DNA of 64,000 bases from Bradyrhizobium arachidis (GCF_024758505.1 NZ_CP077970.1:5022001-5086000); one strand, 5' to 3'. Positions 1 through 8,856 are shown, counted from the stretch's first letter. A program made the numbers and translations. Notes: a model not told the origin generated them from the sequence alone.

Positions 1-978
1 ACGGCGAAGATTCTGCTCGGCGTCGCGACCGCCACGCTGGTCGGCTCGACTGCAAGTGATTTCGCCTACGACAGCACGGGGCTGGTCATCAGCAATGTGA
101 ACGATCTCCCATGGCGCGAGATCAATCTCGACGACGGCTCCAAAGTGACGCCCATGGTTCCGGCGGGCGGATTCAAGATTCGAACTTTCGATCGCTACAT
201 CGAACTCGAGTTCAAGGGAGCGCATTTCGACGTCCCCGGTTGGCCGTGGCCCGGCCACAAGATCGCGACGCTCGAGTTCAAGCAGCAGGTCTTTCTCAAG
301 CTCGCAGAGGGAACCGACGCGCAAGGCAGAACCATCCATTATTTGCTCGCCCGGAACGTCGATCCGGACAGCACCAACGCCCAGGCGATCGCCGACGACC
401 TGCCAACCATCATCGATCCCGTCGTGAACGTCGGTTTCGACCAGACAGCAATCAATTTTCAGACTGCGATGGAGGCTGTAGCCATCGTGTTGTCAGTCCT
501 GACCATCGGCTTGGCCGGATTTTCCGTAGCGCGCTGGGTCATCCGTAGTCAGCAATTGCAGCAGGCCGCCGCGAACGCCGTTCAAGTCGGAAACGGTGCA
601 ATTCAACTGCAGGCTTTCCCGATTTACGGACAAACCAGCTTGGCTCAGGCCGCCGCTGTCGCAGCCCCGGCCGCTGTACAAGGTGGCGGCGCCGTGGTCG
701 CTGGCGGTGTCCTTTTCGTGACCAAGGTCGCGATCGGAACGACGGTCGCTACCGTGTTTGCAGGTCTCGTAACCGCTGCCTTCTGGACCATCTGGGGCGT
801 TTCAACAGCCAAGGATCTGGCCGATGGCATCACCGCCAACCTTCCGGCCGACTTCACCGTCGAGGCGCTCCTGACCGAAGCCTTCCAGGCCTACGACTGG
901 ACCGGGACCGCGAACAATTGGAAGGTCGTCGACGCCCGGCTGGCGAAGAGCCTGCTGATCTACGGTGAACTCACCTGA
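1..978 (+). CDS. TULIP-family P47-like protein, 5' end outside the window
   Basis: The reading frame is open from base 1, so the start lies upstream; the GTG at 97 is internal because homology to the next gene continues on its N-terminal side. The 325 visible residues align over their length with the C-terminal part of the product of 1010-2674: a shared stretch ending GLVI(S)N, then the LDDG box and ELEF box, and an ending SLL(I/L)YG. Two hydrophobic segments (about residues 158-180 and 230-262 of the visible part) could be membrane helices. By similarity to its neighbours I place it in the Clostridium P47/OrfX group of TULIP lipid-binding-like folds. The role is unknown. Its stop lies 31 bp before the next start, so the genes are probably co-transcribed. 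Confidence 0.75.
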   Translation, partial: TAKILLGVATATLVGSTASDFAYDSTGLVISNVNDLPWREINLDDGSKVTPMVPAGGFKIRTFDRYIELEFKGAHFDVPGWPWPGHKIATLEFKQQVFLKLAEGTDAQGRTIHYLLARNVDPDSTNAQAIADDLPTIIDPVVNVGFDQTAINFQTAMEAVAIVLSVLTIGLAGFSVARWVIRSQQLQQAAANAVQVGNGAIQLQAFPIYGQTSLAQAAAVAAPAAVQGGGAVVAGGVLFVTKVAIGTTVATVFAGLVTAAFWTIWGVSTAKDLADGITANLPADFTVEALLTEAFQAYDWTGTANNWKVVDARLAKSLLIYGELT

Positions 979-1009
979 CATTCGTCCAAACGGAGAATTG
1001 GAGTTTGCC

Positions 1010-2674
1010 ATGGGACAGGAAATCGACCTCCAGGGGTGGGACACGGCGAACGTCGTGACGCCGGATGTCCTCAATGCAGCCATTGCCGCGCAGAAGACGT
1101 CCCCCCCGACATTCGACCTGACCGAGGGGACCAACGCCATCAATGGCACCTGGGGCCCTTGGCAGCTGACGCTGGGCCGCTCGGGCTCGCTGCTCGAGTT
1201 CGCCTGTCCGATCGTCAAGGGCACCGGGATCGACAACAACGGCAAGTCGCACGACCTTGCCGGCGCCACGGTCAATATCGAGATCGCGCTCCAGGCCATC
1301 AATGATACCGCGAGCGCCTTCGCCGACAAGACGGCCGACAAGGCCACGATGCCGAAGCAGGCCAAGGTGCTGCTGGTCGACCCAACCAGCACACCGACGT
1401 CTCCGGCCGTGACCGTCATCTCCATCGTGCCGCAGTCGCTGCGCAACGATTTCTTCTTCATCTTCGGAGACTGGTTCAACGCCAACATCGCTGCATTCAA
1501 GCACATCTTCCACGCCATGATGCTGAGCGAGACGGCAGCGAAGGGCGACTTCCAGTGGCTCAAGCCGACAGATTATTCCTATGCGATGGCCGTGAGCACA
1601 AACAAGAAACTCGGCGCGTTCGCGGCCCTGTGTGCGACCGATGGTGATCCCATCAGCCTGCTCTCGCAGCAGATCGACGTCAACGTCGTCGCGAACCTTC
1701 CGGCCAGCAGCAACGCGGTGCTCGCCATCAGCGGCGAAAAGCTGATCGAGCATGTGCTCAAGCCCGGCGCGAAGGCGGTGCTGCAAGGCTCCAAGCTTGC
1801 CGACTTCGACATCATCGGCAACGGCCTCGTCGTCACCAACAACAAGGATCTCATCTGGCAGGATGTGAAGCTGGATGACGGCACGATCGTCCAGCCGCTG
1901 ATCCCGAAGGGTAACTTCCGGATGCGCGTCGTCGAAGACCAGATCGAGTTGGAATTCACCGGCATGACCTTCAAGCATCCGCTGATGGTCGGCAACGACC
2001 TCGTTACCATCGGCTTTACTCAATATTACACGCTCAACCTCGGGAGAGACTCCAAAGGCAACCAGGTCCTGACGCCGAATTTCCCGACCATAACGACCTC
2101 GACCGGCGTCGTCACGGCGCAGATCGTCGACAAGCCGACTATCAGCGTGACGCCGGACCAGTCGGCCCAGGATTTCGATCGCGCCATGCTCATCGTCACC
2201 ATCGCGTTTTCGATCCTTCCAGCTGCCAGGGGGCTCTACAAAGCGGGCCAAGGCATATGGAAGCTCGGTTCGGCGATCGCCGCGAAAGTCGCGCAAACCG
2301 CGGGAACGGGCGCCGAGCTTGCTCTCTCAACGGACGAAGCCGCGCAAATGTCGAGCCTGGCCATCTCCGGATCGGACAATCTGGCGGCGGCCGCCGCGAT
2401 GTCTGCCAACCTGCCCGCGGATGCGAGGCTTGCCACCCTCGTCAACAGGTTGACGTTCGGAAGCGGGATCATCTCGGTAATCTCCGGGATCGCGATGGGC
2501 ATCAACAAGCTCGACCAGAATGGGGACTGGAAGCTGGACGACGTGCCGGCGATTGATCAATTCATGGCCAACGTGCTCGGCGCCTCGAAATGGCCGGGGG
2601 CGGACAACTGGACGCTGAACGGCGTCGAACTGGCCCAAAGCCTCCTGCTCTACGGCAGGCTCGACGTGAAATAG
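1010..2674 (+). CDS. TULIP-family P47-like protein, 554 aa
   Basis: A full-length member of the P47-like group. Near the N terminus is a GWD box (about residues 9-11) followed by a WGPWQLTLG element. The mid-region signature FKHIFHAMML then QWLKPT with a following Y (about 163-190) matches the pattern I remember for botulinum P47 (IFA...W..PK...Y). The C terminus ends in SLLLYGRL. P47 and OrfX proteins have tubular lipid-binding (TULIP) folds and accompany BoNT/E-, F- and X-type toxin genes; nothing toxin-like is visible here. A hydrophobic stretch lies around residues 395-430. I chose ATG 1010 over GTG 965 because GGAG sits 6 bases upstream and 965 overlaps the previous gene. Family assignment rests on motif memory, not a search. 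Confidence 0.78.
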   Translation: MGQEIDLQGWDTANVVTPDVLNAAIAAQKTSPPTFDLTEGTNAINGTWGPWQLTLGRSGSLLEFACPIVKGTGIDNNGKSHDLAGATVNIEIALQAINDTASAFADKTADKATMPKQAKVLLVDPTSTPTSPAVTVISIVPQSLRNDFFFIFGDWFNANIAAFKHIFHAMMLSETAAKGDFQWLKPTDYSYAMAVSTNKKLGAFAALCATDGDPISLLSQQIDVNVVANLPASSNAVLAISGEKLIEHVLKPGAKAVLQGSKLADFDIIGNGLVVTNNKDLIWQDVKLDDGTIVQPLIPKGNFRMRVVEDQIELEFTGMTFKHPLMVGNDLVTIGFTQYYTLNLGRDSKGNQVLTPNFPTITTSTGVVTAQIVDKPTISVTPDQSAQDFDRAMLIVTIAFSILPAARGLYKAGQGIWKLGSAIAAKVAQTAGTGAELALSTDEAAQMSSLAISGSDNLAAAAAMSANLPADARLATLVNRLTFGSGIISVISGIAMGINKLDQNGDWKLDDVPAIDQFMANVLGASKWPGADNWTLNGVELAQSLLLYGRLDVK

Positions 2675-2695
2675 CATCCCGGTCGGGAGGACGAC

Positions 2696-4150
2696 ATGAA
2701 CGCTGCCGCGCAGGCCACGACGACGCCGACCTTCGGCTGGGACACCGTGTTCGCGATCCCGGTCGAACGGGTCAACAAGGCGATTGCGTCGAACAAGGCC
2801 TCGCCGACCAAGCTCGACTACAAGAGCACGGCCGCCAGCGCCTTCCACATGCAGGCCGATTTTGGCGACTGGCAGGTCATCCCGGAGGGGGACGGCCCCA
2901 TCGTGCGCATGGCGCTGCCGATGAAGAATCTGACCGGCAGTTATGTCGACACCAAGGGACAGAGCCACAGCTTCACCTGTGCCGAGCTCGTCGGCGTGAT
3001 CGAGGTGAAGCTGAATTTCCTGCCGCACGACGGCATCACGCCGCTCTATGACGCCGACGGCAAGCCGCTCCCACCGCCGCCGACCGGTACCACGCGGCAA
3101 CTCCTGCTCACACGCATCGTGAGCAACGATCCGAGCGATCCGGTCGTTACTTTCGTCACGATGACCTTCACCAAGCCGCTCTCGTTGATCGCAACGAAGA
3201 CCAGCATCGAAGCGGCCTTTCTGGAATGGTGCGGGGACAATCTCCAGGATTTCGCGCACGTCTTCGCGGTCGTCGACCTCAACGACAAGATGGCAACGGG
3301 CAAGTGGGCCTTCTGCAAGCCGCACGTGACGAACTACGCCGTCGTCGACAAGATCGACAAGAGCTCGGCCTATCTCGGCATTCTCTGCATGACGTCCAGC
3401 GATCCGGTCCCCGCCCAGCAGCAGATCAGCGCGTTCGTGATACCGGACAAATGCTCCGCCTCGTTCCTTATCAGCTCCCGCCGCATGCTCGAGGACATCG
3501 CCAAGCCGTCGATGACGAGCGTGTGGCCGAAACTCGATCCGAACGATCTGGAGGTCGATTCATCGGGCCAGGTGCTCTCGCTCAAATCCGGCGTGTCCGT
3601 GACGCTTCCGGACATCGCCACCAAGCAGGGCGACACCTACACGCCAGAGATGACGAGCTTCTCTCTGGAAATCATGGGGGACGAGATGAAGATCGACACC
3701 CACATCGAAGTCGAGGTGTCGCTTGGAATCTACGCGACCTGCACCTCGACCTACTACTACAAGATCAGCCTGGGCACGAACGGCAATAACGAGCCGGCGC
3801 TGGTCTATACGCAATCGCGACCGCCGGTGAAGACGCAGGGGTCGCGCGCGAGTCCGGGAATCGTGATCCTTCAGACCATCCTGACGATCATCGCGATCGT
3901 GCTCGCCATCCTGATGCTGGCTGTCGACCCCGCGATTTCGCTGGTCATCAGCGTCGTCCTCGTCGGCATCGCGGTCGGCCAATACGAGATCAAGAACATC
4001 CAGATATCCAAAAGCGGTGATGCACCGGGCCTCGGCGATCTCCGTGACAATTTCACCGCTCCGATCGTTTGGACCGACACCAAGGACTTTACACTGAAGA
4101 GCGTGGGAATGAGCGAGTCCCTGCGGCTCGGGGGCGAATGGAATAACTGA
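2696..4150 (+). CDS. TULIP-family P47-like protein, 484 aa
   Basis: The third paralogue in the row, and the one closest in motif pattern to clostridial P47. It has FGWDTVFAI with VNKAI (about residues 13-30), FGDWQVI (about 56-62), then FAHVFAVVDLNDK (about 185-197) and a following W..CKPH..NYA. Next come LGILCMTSSDP and a Ser/Arg-rich box before the second half. Two adjacent hydrophobic segments (about 388-410 and 412-428) precede the C-terminal domain, which again starts with I-W and ends near LGGEW. The start ATG 2696 has GGGAGGAC just upstream and lies 21 bp after the previous stop, so this is one operon. No signal peptide is visible. Confidence 0.8.
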   Translation: MNAAAQATTTPTFGWDTVFAIPVERVNKAIASNKASPTKLDYKSTAASAFHMQADFGDWQVIPEGDGPIVRMALPMKNLTGSYVDTKGQSHSFTCAELVGVIEVKLNFLPHDGITPLYDADGKPLPPPPTGTTRQLLLTRIVSNDPSDPVVTFVTMTFTKPLSLIATKTSIEAAFLEWCGDNLQDFAHVFAVVDLNDKMATGKWAFCKPHVTNYAVVDKIDKSSAYLGILCMTSSDPVPAQQQISAFVIPDKCSASFLISSRRMLEDIAKPSMTSVWPKLDPNDLEVDSSGQVLSLKSGVSVTLPDIATKQGDTYTPEMTSFSLEIMGDEMKIDTHIEVEVSLGIYATCTSTYYYKISLGTNGNNEPALVYTQSRPPVKTQGSRASPGIVILQTILTIIAIVLAILMLAVDPAISLVISVVLVGIAVGQYEIKNIQISKSGDAPGLGDLRDNFTAPIVWTDTKDFTLKSVGMSESLRLGGEWNN

Positions 4151-4170
4151 CGGCGACCAACGCCGCGAGA

Positions 4171-4704
4171 CTACTGCTTCGAAGCAGTCCAGCGTCCCGT
4201 GCAGCCGTCGGATCGCGTGAACGAACCGGAGCCGCTGCGGCCGGAGAAGCGGCCGGAGCTGTGCCAGCTTATGCCCCCTCCCGAGCCGCCGCTCGTTGTC
4301 GCGCCGCTCGGGCTGACCTGGCCGGAGCTCAATTCGCCGCTGATGCGGCCACTTGATATCACGAACGTTTCCCTGCTGGTGCCGCAAGGCGTGCCCGTTG
4401 CAACCGCGACCCACGTGCCGTCGAAACTACCGCCGCCACCCTCGCTGCCACCCTTAACTTCACCCTTGCCTTCCCCCTTGCGCGACGCCCGCAGTTGGTC
4501 CGCCTCCGGCTTGCTCGTTCGCGCCGGCTTGGCCGGCTCAACCGTCCGCGGCGGCTCCCGCGAGCCGGACAGGGTCTTGTCGCTGTTGCCGATGCTGCCA
4601 CCCGCGCTGCCCGACTGGGCACGCGCGTTATCCGGCAAGGTGATGAGGGCAAGCGCGGCAGAAAGGAGTGCAGCTTTGACGGCATGCCCGACGGTGCATC
4701 GCAT
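4171..4704 (-). CDS. secreted Ser/Gly-rich hypothetical protein, 177 aa
   Basis: The N terminus is a typical signal peptide: a short basic start, a hydrophobic run LLSAALALITL, and an ARA-Q cleavage region near residue 29. A low-complexity linker rich in Ser, Gly, Pro, Arg and Lys follows (about 30-95). The C-terminal domain of about 80 residues begins FDGTWVAVATG, contains two Cys (PCGT and DGCTGRW), and repeats Ser-Gly motifs, suggesting a small disulfide-bonded beta domain. It converges on the P47-like operon with a 20 bp gap. GGGAG lies 9 bases before ATG 4704. The function is not recognised. Confidence 0.7.
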   Translation of the reverse strand: MRCTVGHAVKAALLSAALALITLPDNARAQSGSAGGSIGNSDKTLSGSREPPRTVEPAKPARTSKPEADQLRASRKGEGKGEVKGGSEGGGGSFDGTWVAVATGTPCGTSRETFVISSGRISGELSSGQVSPSGATTSGGSGGGISWHSSGRFSGRSGSGSFTRSDGCTGRWTASKQ

Positions 4705-4803
4705 ATCAAATCACTCCCAATGACGGGCATCGCAGTTCGCGATGAAATATGCGGATAGAGTTGCCGGTCCCGTTTTGGGCGTCAAGCCGACGTTGGACCA
4801 CGC

Positions 4804-5313
4804 CTAGCCAGCGCCCTGCCCGACCCGCATTCCAGCCGACGGGATCTCCTGCACCGGCAACGGCACGTCCTTTGCGACTCCCAGCACCGGGAAGCTGCGC
4901 ACGTTCTTCACGTTCGGCAGCGCCGCGAAATGCAGGAGCTGCTGGCGCATGCTCTCCACACTCGGCGCCACGCATTTGAGGAGATAGTCGGTATCACCCG
5001 AGATGCGCCAGCACTGCTGGATGCGGGGCACGGTCGCAATCGAGGTTTCGAAGGCTTCCAGCACGGGCTGGGCCTGACTGCCGAGCTGGATGGCGACGAA
5101 GGACACGACCTCGTAGCCGAGGAGCCGCTCGTCGATGACGGCGCGAACCGCCTTGACCACGCCGCGCCTGAACAGGGATTTCAGCCGCCGCACGCAATTG
5201 GGCGCGGAGACGCCGACGCGCAGCGCCAGCTCGTTGTTGCGGACGCGGCCGTCCGCCTGGAGCTCGGACAATATCCTCAGATCGACGCTATCGAGCTGGT
5301 CGCGCTCGGCCAT
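4804..5313 (-). CDS. Lrp/AsnC family transcriptional regulator
   Basis: 169 residues, the usual Lrp/AsnC length. The N-terminal winged helix begins LDSVDLRILSELQADGRV with the recognition region VGVSAPNCVRRLKSLFRRG (about 30-50). The C-terminal RAM ligand-binding half follows, with an RIQQCWRISGDTDYLLKCV stretch typical of the family (about 95-115). Members bind amino acids or related small molecules and act locally or globally. ATG 5313 is preferred over the in-frame GTG 5319 because GAGG stands 5 bases before it. The neighbours are unrelated, so the target cannot be told from context. Confidence 0.9.
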   Translation of the reverse strand: MAERDQLDSVDLRILSELQADGRVRNNELALRVGVSAPNCVRRLKSLFRRGVVKAVRAVIDERLLGYEVVSFVAIQLGSQAQPVLEAFETSIATVPRIQQCWRISGDTDYLLKCVAPSVESMRQQLLHFAALPNVKNVRSFPVLGVAKDVPLPVQEIPSAGMRVGQGAG

Positions 5314-5425
5314 GGCCACCTCGTCACGGTCCCGTCATGCCTGGGACAGCGAAGCATGCGGCGGAATCACTGCCAAGGCCCGGCAGGGCCTATCGCAGGT
5401 GCGTCCAAGCCCATCCGTACGTGAG

Positions 5426-5731
5426 TTAGTGCGTCCAGGGCTCGCCGCGGCGGAAGGAGAAATTGTCGGCATAGGCGACGGGACGGCGGACCGACTCCTG
5501 AGGCTCGATCACCTGGTAGGCAATACCCTTCCGCTCGCAATAGGCGACCGCTTCGTCCTTGCTGTGGAAGCGCAGCGTGATCTGCTGCTTCATGTCGCCG
5601 GACGAGGTCCAGCCCATCAGCGGCTCGACCGCACGCGGCTGCTCCGGCTCGTAATCGAGCTGCCATTCCCGGGTTTTGGACTTCCCCGATTGCATCGCGT
5701 TCTTGGCGGGCTTGAAAATGCGCGCGGTCAT
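5426..5731 (-). CDS. ETC complex I accessory subunit, NDUFS4-like
   Basis: 101 residues matching the alphaproteobacterial form of the 18 kDa (NDUFS4-type) subunit of NADH:ubiquinone oxidoreductase. Hallmarks are the start ARIFKPAKNAMQSGK, the central WELDY-like WQLDYEPE and MGWTSSGDM boxes, the F.SK.EAVAYCE.KGI segment and the terminal YADNFSFRRGEPWTH. In mitochondria this peripheral subunit helps assemble or stabilise the NADH-oxidising arm; the bacterial one is thought to do the same in the cytoplasm. It stands apart from any nuo operon here, which is normal for this gene. Confidence 0.92.
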   Translation of the reverse strand: MTARIFKPAKNAMQSGKSKTREWQLDYEPEQPRAVEPLMGWTSSGDMKQQITLRFHSKDEAVAYCERKGIAYQVIEPQESVRRPVAYADNFSFRRGEPWTH

Positions 5732-6003
5732 TGGATGGCCGGATCCTTTAAGATTGTTTGCCTAAACCTGTGCGTCACCGAGGCAGTTGGTGGAAAGCGC
5801 CGGGATAGTATAGAGACACCTTTCGGGAATTTGATCGGTGATTCCGCGATCCCTTGGGTTACGTTGCCGATGGGTATAGTCATTATGCCGCGCCGTGACA
5901 ATCTCATGCCCCGCCTTCCCCAGGCTGGGAGCCTGCATCCCAGGCCACGGCCGATCCACCGACGCTCGTGTTCTCCGGTCTCCTCTTCGAAAGCTCCCGT
6001 CGA

Positions 6004-7173
6004 ATGACCTTCCTGAACATCAACGCAACGCTCCCCGAAAAAGGCCGCGACCTCAGGCTCGACCTGTTTCGTGGCATCGCGAACTGGGCGATCTTCCTCG
6101 ACCACATCCCCGACAATGTCGTGAACTGGATCACGACGCGCAACTACGGCTTTTCCGACGCCGCCGACCTGTTCGTCTTCATCTCCGGCTACACCGCCTC
6201 CTTCGTCTATGCGCGGATGATGCTGGAGCGCGGCTTCGTCGTCGGCGCCACACGGCTGACCAAGCGGGTCTGGCAGCTCTACGTCGCCCACATCATCCTG
6301 TTCGTGATCTACATCGCATCGATCAGCTATCTGGCGCTGCGCTTCGGCGATTCCGAGATGATCAACGAGTTCAACGTCGCCGGCCTCGTCGACAACGCCA
6401 CGGAGACGCTGCGGCAGGGCCTGTTCCTGCGCTTCAAGCCGCTCAATCTCGACGTGCTGCCGCTCTACATCGTGCTGATGGGACTGTTTCCGCCGGTGCT
6501 GTGGTTCATGCTCCGCAAGCCGGACGTGACGATGGTGCTGTCCATCGTGCTGTGGCTCGCTGCGCGGCAGTTCGGCTGGAACCTGACGGCCTATCCTGCC
6601 GGACAGTGGTACTTCAACCCCTATTGCTGGCAGGTGCTGTTCGTGTTCGGCGCCTGGTGTGCGATGGGCGGCGCGCGGCGTTCGGGGGCGCTGATCAACT
6701 CGCCGATCACGCTGTGGTTCTGTCTCGGCTATCTCCTGTTCGCGCTGATCATGACCATGGCCGGCCGCTTCCCCACCTTCGGCGGCATGTTCCCGCAATG
6801 GCTGTTCTCGGCCTTCAACCCGAACGACAAGACCAACCTCGCCCCCTACCGCTTCCTCCACTTCGTCGTGATCGTGATCCTGGTGATCCGCTTCGTGCCG
6901 AAGGACTGGCCAGGCCTGGAGTGGAAAGTGTTCGATCCCGTGATCGTTTGCGGACAGCAGTCGCTTGCCGTGTTCTGCGTCGGCGTGTTCCTGTCCTTCG
7001 TCGGCCATTTCGAATTGTCGCTGAGCTCGGGCTCACTGATGGCGCAGATCCTCATCAGCATCGCCGGCATCGCGATCATGACGACGGTCGCCTATTACAT
7101 CTCTTGGTCGAAGCGGCAGGACAAACCGCTGAAGCCGCCCGCGAAGGCTCCGGCGGCCCCGGCAGCCGGGTAA
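6004..7173 (+). CDS. opgC: OpgC-type membrane acyltransferase
   Basis: A polytopic inner-membrane protein of 389 residues with about ten hydrophobic segments. The signature is near the N terminus: GRDLRLDLFRGIANWAIFLDH followed by the FSDAADLFVFISGYTA box (about 30-70), typical of the OpgC family, which transfers succinyl groups to osmoregulated periplasmic glucans. In Bradyrhizobium the substrate would be cyclic beta-glucan, an inference. The tail is Pro/Ala/Lys rich. ATG 6004 is preferred over the in-frame ATG 5968 because the conserved part begins directly after it and a GAAAG stands upstream. A hairpin at 7200 may end the transcript. Confidence 0.85.
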   Translation: MTFLNINATLPEKGRDLRLDLFRGIANWAIFLDHIPDNVVNWITTRNYGFSDAADLFVFISGYTASFVYARMMLERGFVVGATRLTKRVWQLYVAHIILFVIYIASISYLALRFGDSEMINEFNVAGLVDNATETLRQGLFLRFKPLNLDVLPLYIVLMGLFPPVLWFMLRKPDVTMVLSIVLWLAARQFGWNLTAYPAGQWYFNPYCWQVLFVFGAWCAMGGARRSGALINSPITLWFCLGYLLFALIMTMAGRFPTFGGMFPQWLFSAFNPNDKTNLAPYRFLHFVVIVILVIRFVPKDWPGLEWKVFDPVIVCGQQSLAVFCVGVFLSFVGHFELSLSSGSLMAQILISIAGIAIMTTVAYYISWSKRQDKPLKPPAKAPAAPAAG

Positions 7174-7199
7174 GGGATCGCGGATATCTCCTGTTCAAG

Positions 7200-7236
7200 C
7201 GGGTGCGGCGGTTGCCGGTGCACCCGTTCGCTTTTT
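7200..7236 (+). terminator. probable rho-independent terminator after opgC
   Basis: Arms CGGGTGC and GCACCCG enclose a 13-base loop and are followed by TTCGCTTTTT. The hairpin stands 27 bp after the opgC stop. The stem is only 7 bp, so confidence is moderate. Confidence 0.5.
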
Positions 7237-7269
7237 AGGACTGTTCTCGCAAAAAATGCGCGAGGCCGA

Positions 7270-7464
7270 TCAGGCCGCCTCGCCGTCGCTGTATTCGACG
7301 AACTTCTTGTAGATCCAGTTGCGGCCGTCATGACGGCGCCAGACCCTGCCGTACACCAATTGCCCGTTGATCGACCGCCGCGGCACGATCACGGTCCATA
7401 AATGCCAAATCTCCGCCCAACTGGCGCGCGGATTGAGGTTTCGGATAGAGCGATCGAAAGCCAT
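7270..7464 (-). CDS. conserved small hypothetical protein, 64 aa
   Basis: A short basic protein rich in Trp, Arg and Tyr (WAEIWHLWTVIVP, then YGRVWRRHDGRNWIYKKFVEY). It has no signal peptide or transmembrane segment. The clean composition, and the lack of a better frame on either strand, make it a probable gene. Functional clues are absent. It converges with opgC, and the upstream 300 bases (7465-7764) hold no gene I can support. Confidence 0.55.
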   Translation of the reverse strand: MAFDRSIRNLNPRASWAEIWHLWTVIVPRRSINGQLVYGRVWRRHDGRNWIYKKFVEYSDGEAA

Positions 7465-7764
7465 GGTGCGTCACTCGCAACAAACGAAGCACCGCGGCGA
7501 ATGTGATCTTGTGTGAGCCTCGTCGTTGGGCAGAGCGCCGCGTGTCGTGTCGATCTGATAACAATCGCCAGGTCGACCGCAACAACGGCCCGCGCTTAAC
7601 CTAACCGATCAACCTTACTTGTGATCGAGATTTCCGCCGCACCTGTTGAAGCGAGCGCGCGTCTCTTCTAAAATGCGTGCACGATTTGAGTAAGCGCGCA
7701 TCGCGTCACGTTTTCGAACTGAAATTGAATTTTGCAAAGACGTACTGTCCGGGTTGAAACACCC

Positions 7765-7923
7765 ATGAAATTGCAATGTACATATTTGCGCTTGGCCGTT
7801 GTTTCGCCGCCGCGCACAGCGCCTGCGAAGCCGGATGCTCCGAAACCTGTAACAGCCGCCAACGACAACCATATCGCTTGGCCGCTGTTTCCGTTTCCGG
7901 ACGGCTGGTACGCCTCGGGCTAA
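7765..7923 (+). CDS. possible small protein, 52 aa
   Basis: A frame starting at ATG 7765 encodes a Pro/Ala-rich peptide ending AANDNHIAWPLFPFPDGWYA. A Pro-rich linker with an NDN box and an aromatic tail is a style I associate with small Bradyrhizobium proteins. No convincing Shine-Dalgarno is seen, but a strong hairpin follows 17 bp after the stop. The alternative is that this is non-coding DNA ahead of an RNA terminator. Confidence 0.35.
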   Translation: MKLQCTYLRLAVVSPPRTAPAKPDAPKPVTAANDNHIAWPLFPFPDGWYASG

Positions 7924-7940
7924 GACGCATCAAAATGCGC

Positions 7941-7985
7941 GACGCCGCCGAGCGGAGTATCTTCGCTTGGCGGCGTCGGTTTATA
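7941..7985 (+). terminator. hairpin terminator
   Basis: GACGCCGCC at 7941-7949 pairs perfectly with GGCGGCGTC at 7969-7977, and the inner AGCG pairs with CGCT. The following run GGTTTATAT is only weakly T-rich. It lies directly after the possible 52-aa gene. Confidence 0.5.
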
Positions 7986-8154
7986 TGCTGGGCCCTGAAA
8001 TCCCCCAGCACACATGAGTCTGCCGGCCGGACCAAAGGTTCGATGAAGCTTTGGTAATCTCGCGCGGCACGCGATGAAGACCGCTCGCAGCCGCGCGAAA
8101 AATCACGCTTAAGGCGAGCGACGCAAGCAGCGTATATTTGTGGTTGGGTTGGGT

Positions 8155-8231
8155 TGGTCGGGGCAGCTGGATTCGAACCAACGACCTGCAGTACCCAAAA
8201 CTGCCGCGCTACCAGGCTGCGCTATACCCCG
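8155..8231 (-). tRNA. tRNA-Pro (anticodon TGG)
   Basis: Read on the minus strand, the 77 bases fold as a complete tRNA: acceptor CGGGGTA pairs with TGCCCCG, discriminator A and encoded CCA follow, D arm GCGC/GCGC, and T arm with TTCGAAT. The anticodon stem GCAGT/ACTGC encloses the loop TTTGGGT, giving anticodon TGG for proline. Confidence 0.95.
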
Positions 8232-8304
8232 AATGTCCAAGAGGCCCCGTCGATACACGCTTCACGGGCCGCCAGCAAGGCAGCAATCGACGCCGAATTG
8301 GCCT

Positions 8305-8787
8305 CTATTTGCCGCCGAATAGCGGGTGCGCCACGCGGTCGCCGGGCCGGATGCCATATTTCTGCGCCGTCCCGCCCGGCACCTCCAGCACGGCCTTGGC
8401 CAGTCCTCCGGACGGAATGATCTTGGTCGACATCGGCTCGGTGTTTTCGGCAATCCGCAGGATCCGCCCGTCGGCGCGGATGAAGATCATGTCGAGCGGG
8501 ATGTAGGTGTTTTTCATCCACATCGTCACTTCCTGCTCGGGTGAGAAGTCGAACAGCATGCCCTTCCCGTCCGCGAGCTCCTTCCGGTACATCAGGCCGG
8601 TCTGCTTCTCCTCCTCGGTGGTCGCCATCTCCACGGCGAACACTTGCACGCCGCTCTTGGTGACGATTTCGAGGGGCTGGAAATTGGCTGCCTGCACCGC
8701 GCCCGCGACGGCAAAGGCCGCAGCGACGAGGACAGCAGCAAACCATCCCCGGGCAAGGGACCAGGCGGGATTTCGGGCAGGACTCAT
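8305..8787 (-). CDS. DUF192 family exported protein
   Basis: 160 residues with a signal peptide (hydrophobic core FAAVLVAAAFAVAGAV, AQA-type cleavage region near residue 33). The rest is one DUF192 domain: the FAVEMATTEEEKQTGLMYR segment, the GMLFDF box, then MWMKNTYIPLDMIFI and a C-terminal VLEVPGG...GI.PGD. The family is a small beta barrel of unknown biochemical role, usually exported. It lies downstream of the cold-shock gene on the same strand with a perfect 10 bp hairpin between them. Confidence 0.88.
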   Translation of the reverse strand: MSPARNPAWSLARGWFAAVLVAAAFAVAGAVQAANFQPLEIVTKSGVQVFAVEMATTEEEKQTGLMYRKELADGKGMLFDFSPEQEVTMWMKNTYIPLDMIFIRADGRILRIAENTEPMSTKIIPSGGLAKAVLEVPGGTAQKYGIRPGDRVAHPLFGGK

Positions 8788-8856
8788 GGGACGGTACTCA
8801 TCGCCAGCGGCGTAACGGGATTGGAACTCATCCTAACCCGGCGATCATGGCAAATG

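Noticed and set aside
965..1009. GTG 965 as start of the second P47-like gene
   Set aside because: It overlaps the previous gene and adds 15 residues without family similarity; ATG 1010 has GGAG six bases upstream.
5135..6007. A 290-codon plus-strand frame crossing the Lrp and complex I subunit genes
   Set aside because: Both minus-strand genes are well supported by family motifs, and the frame's composition is that of a reverse frame.
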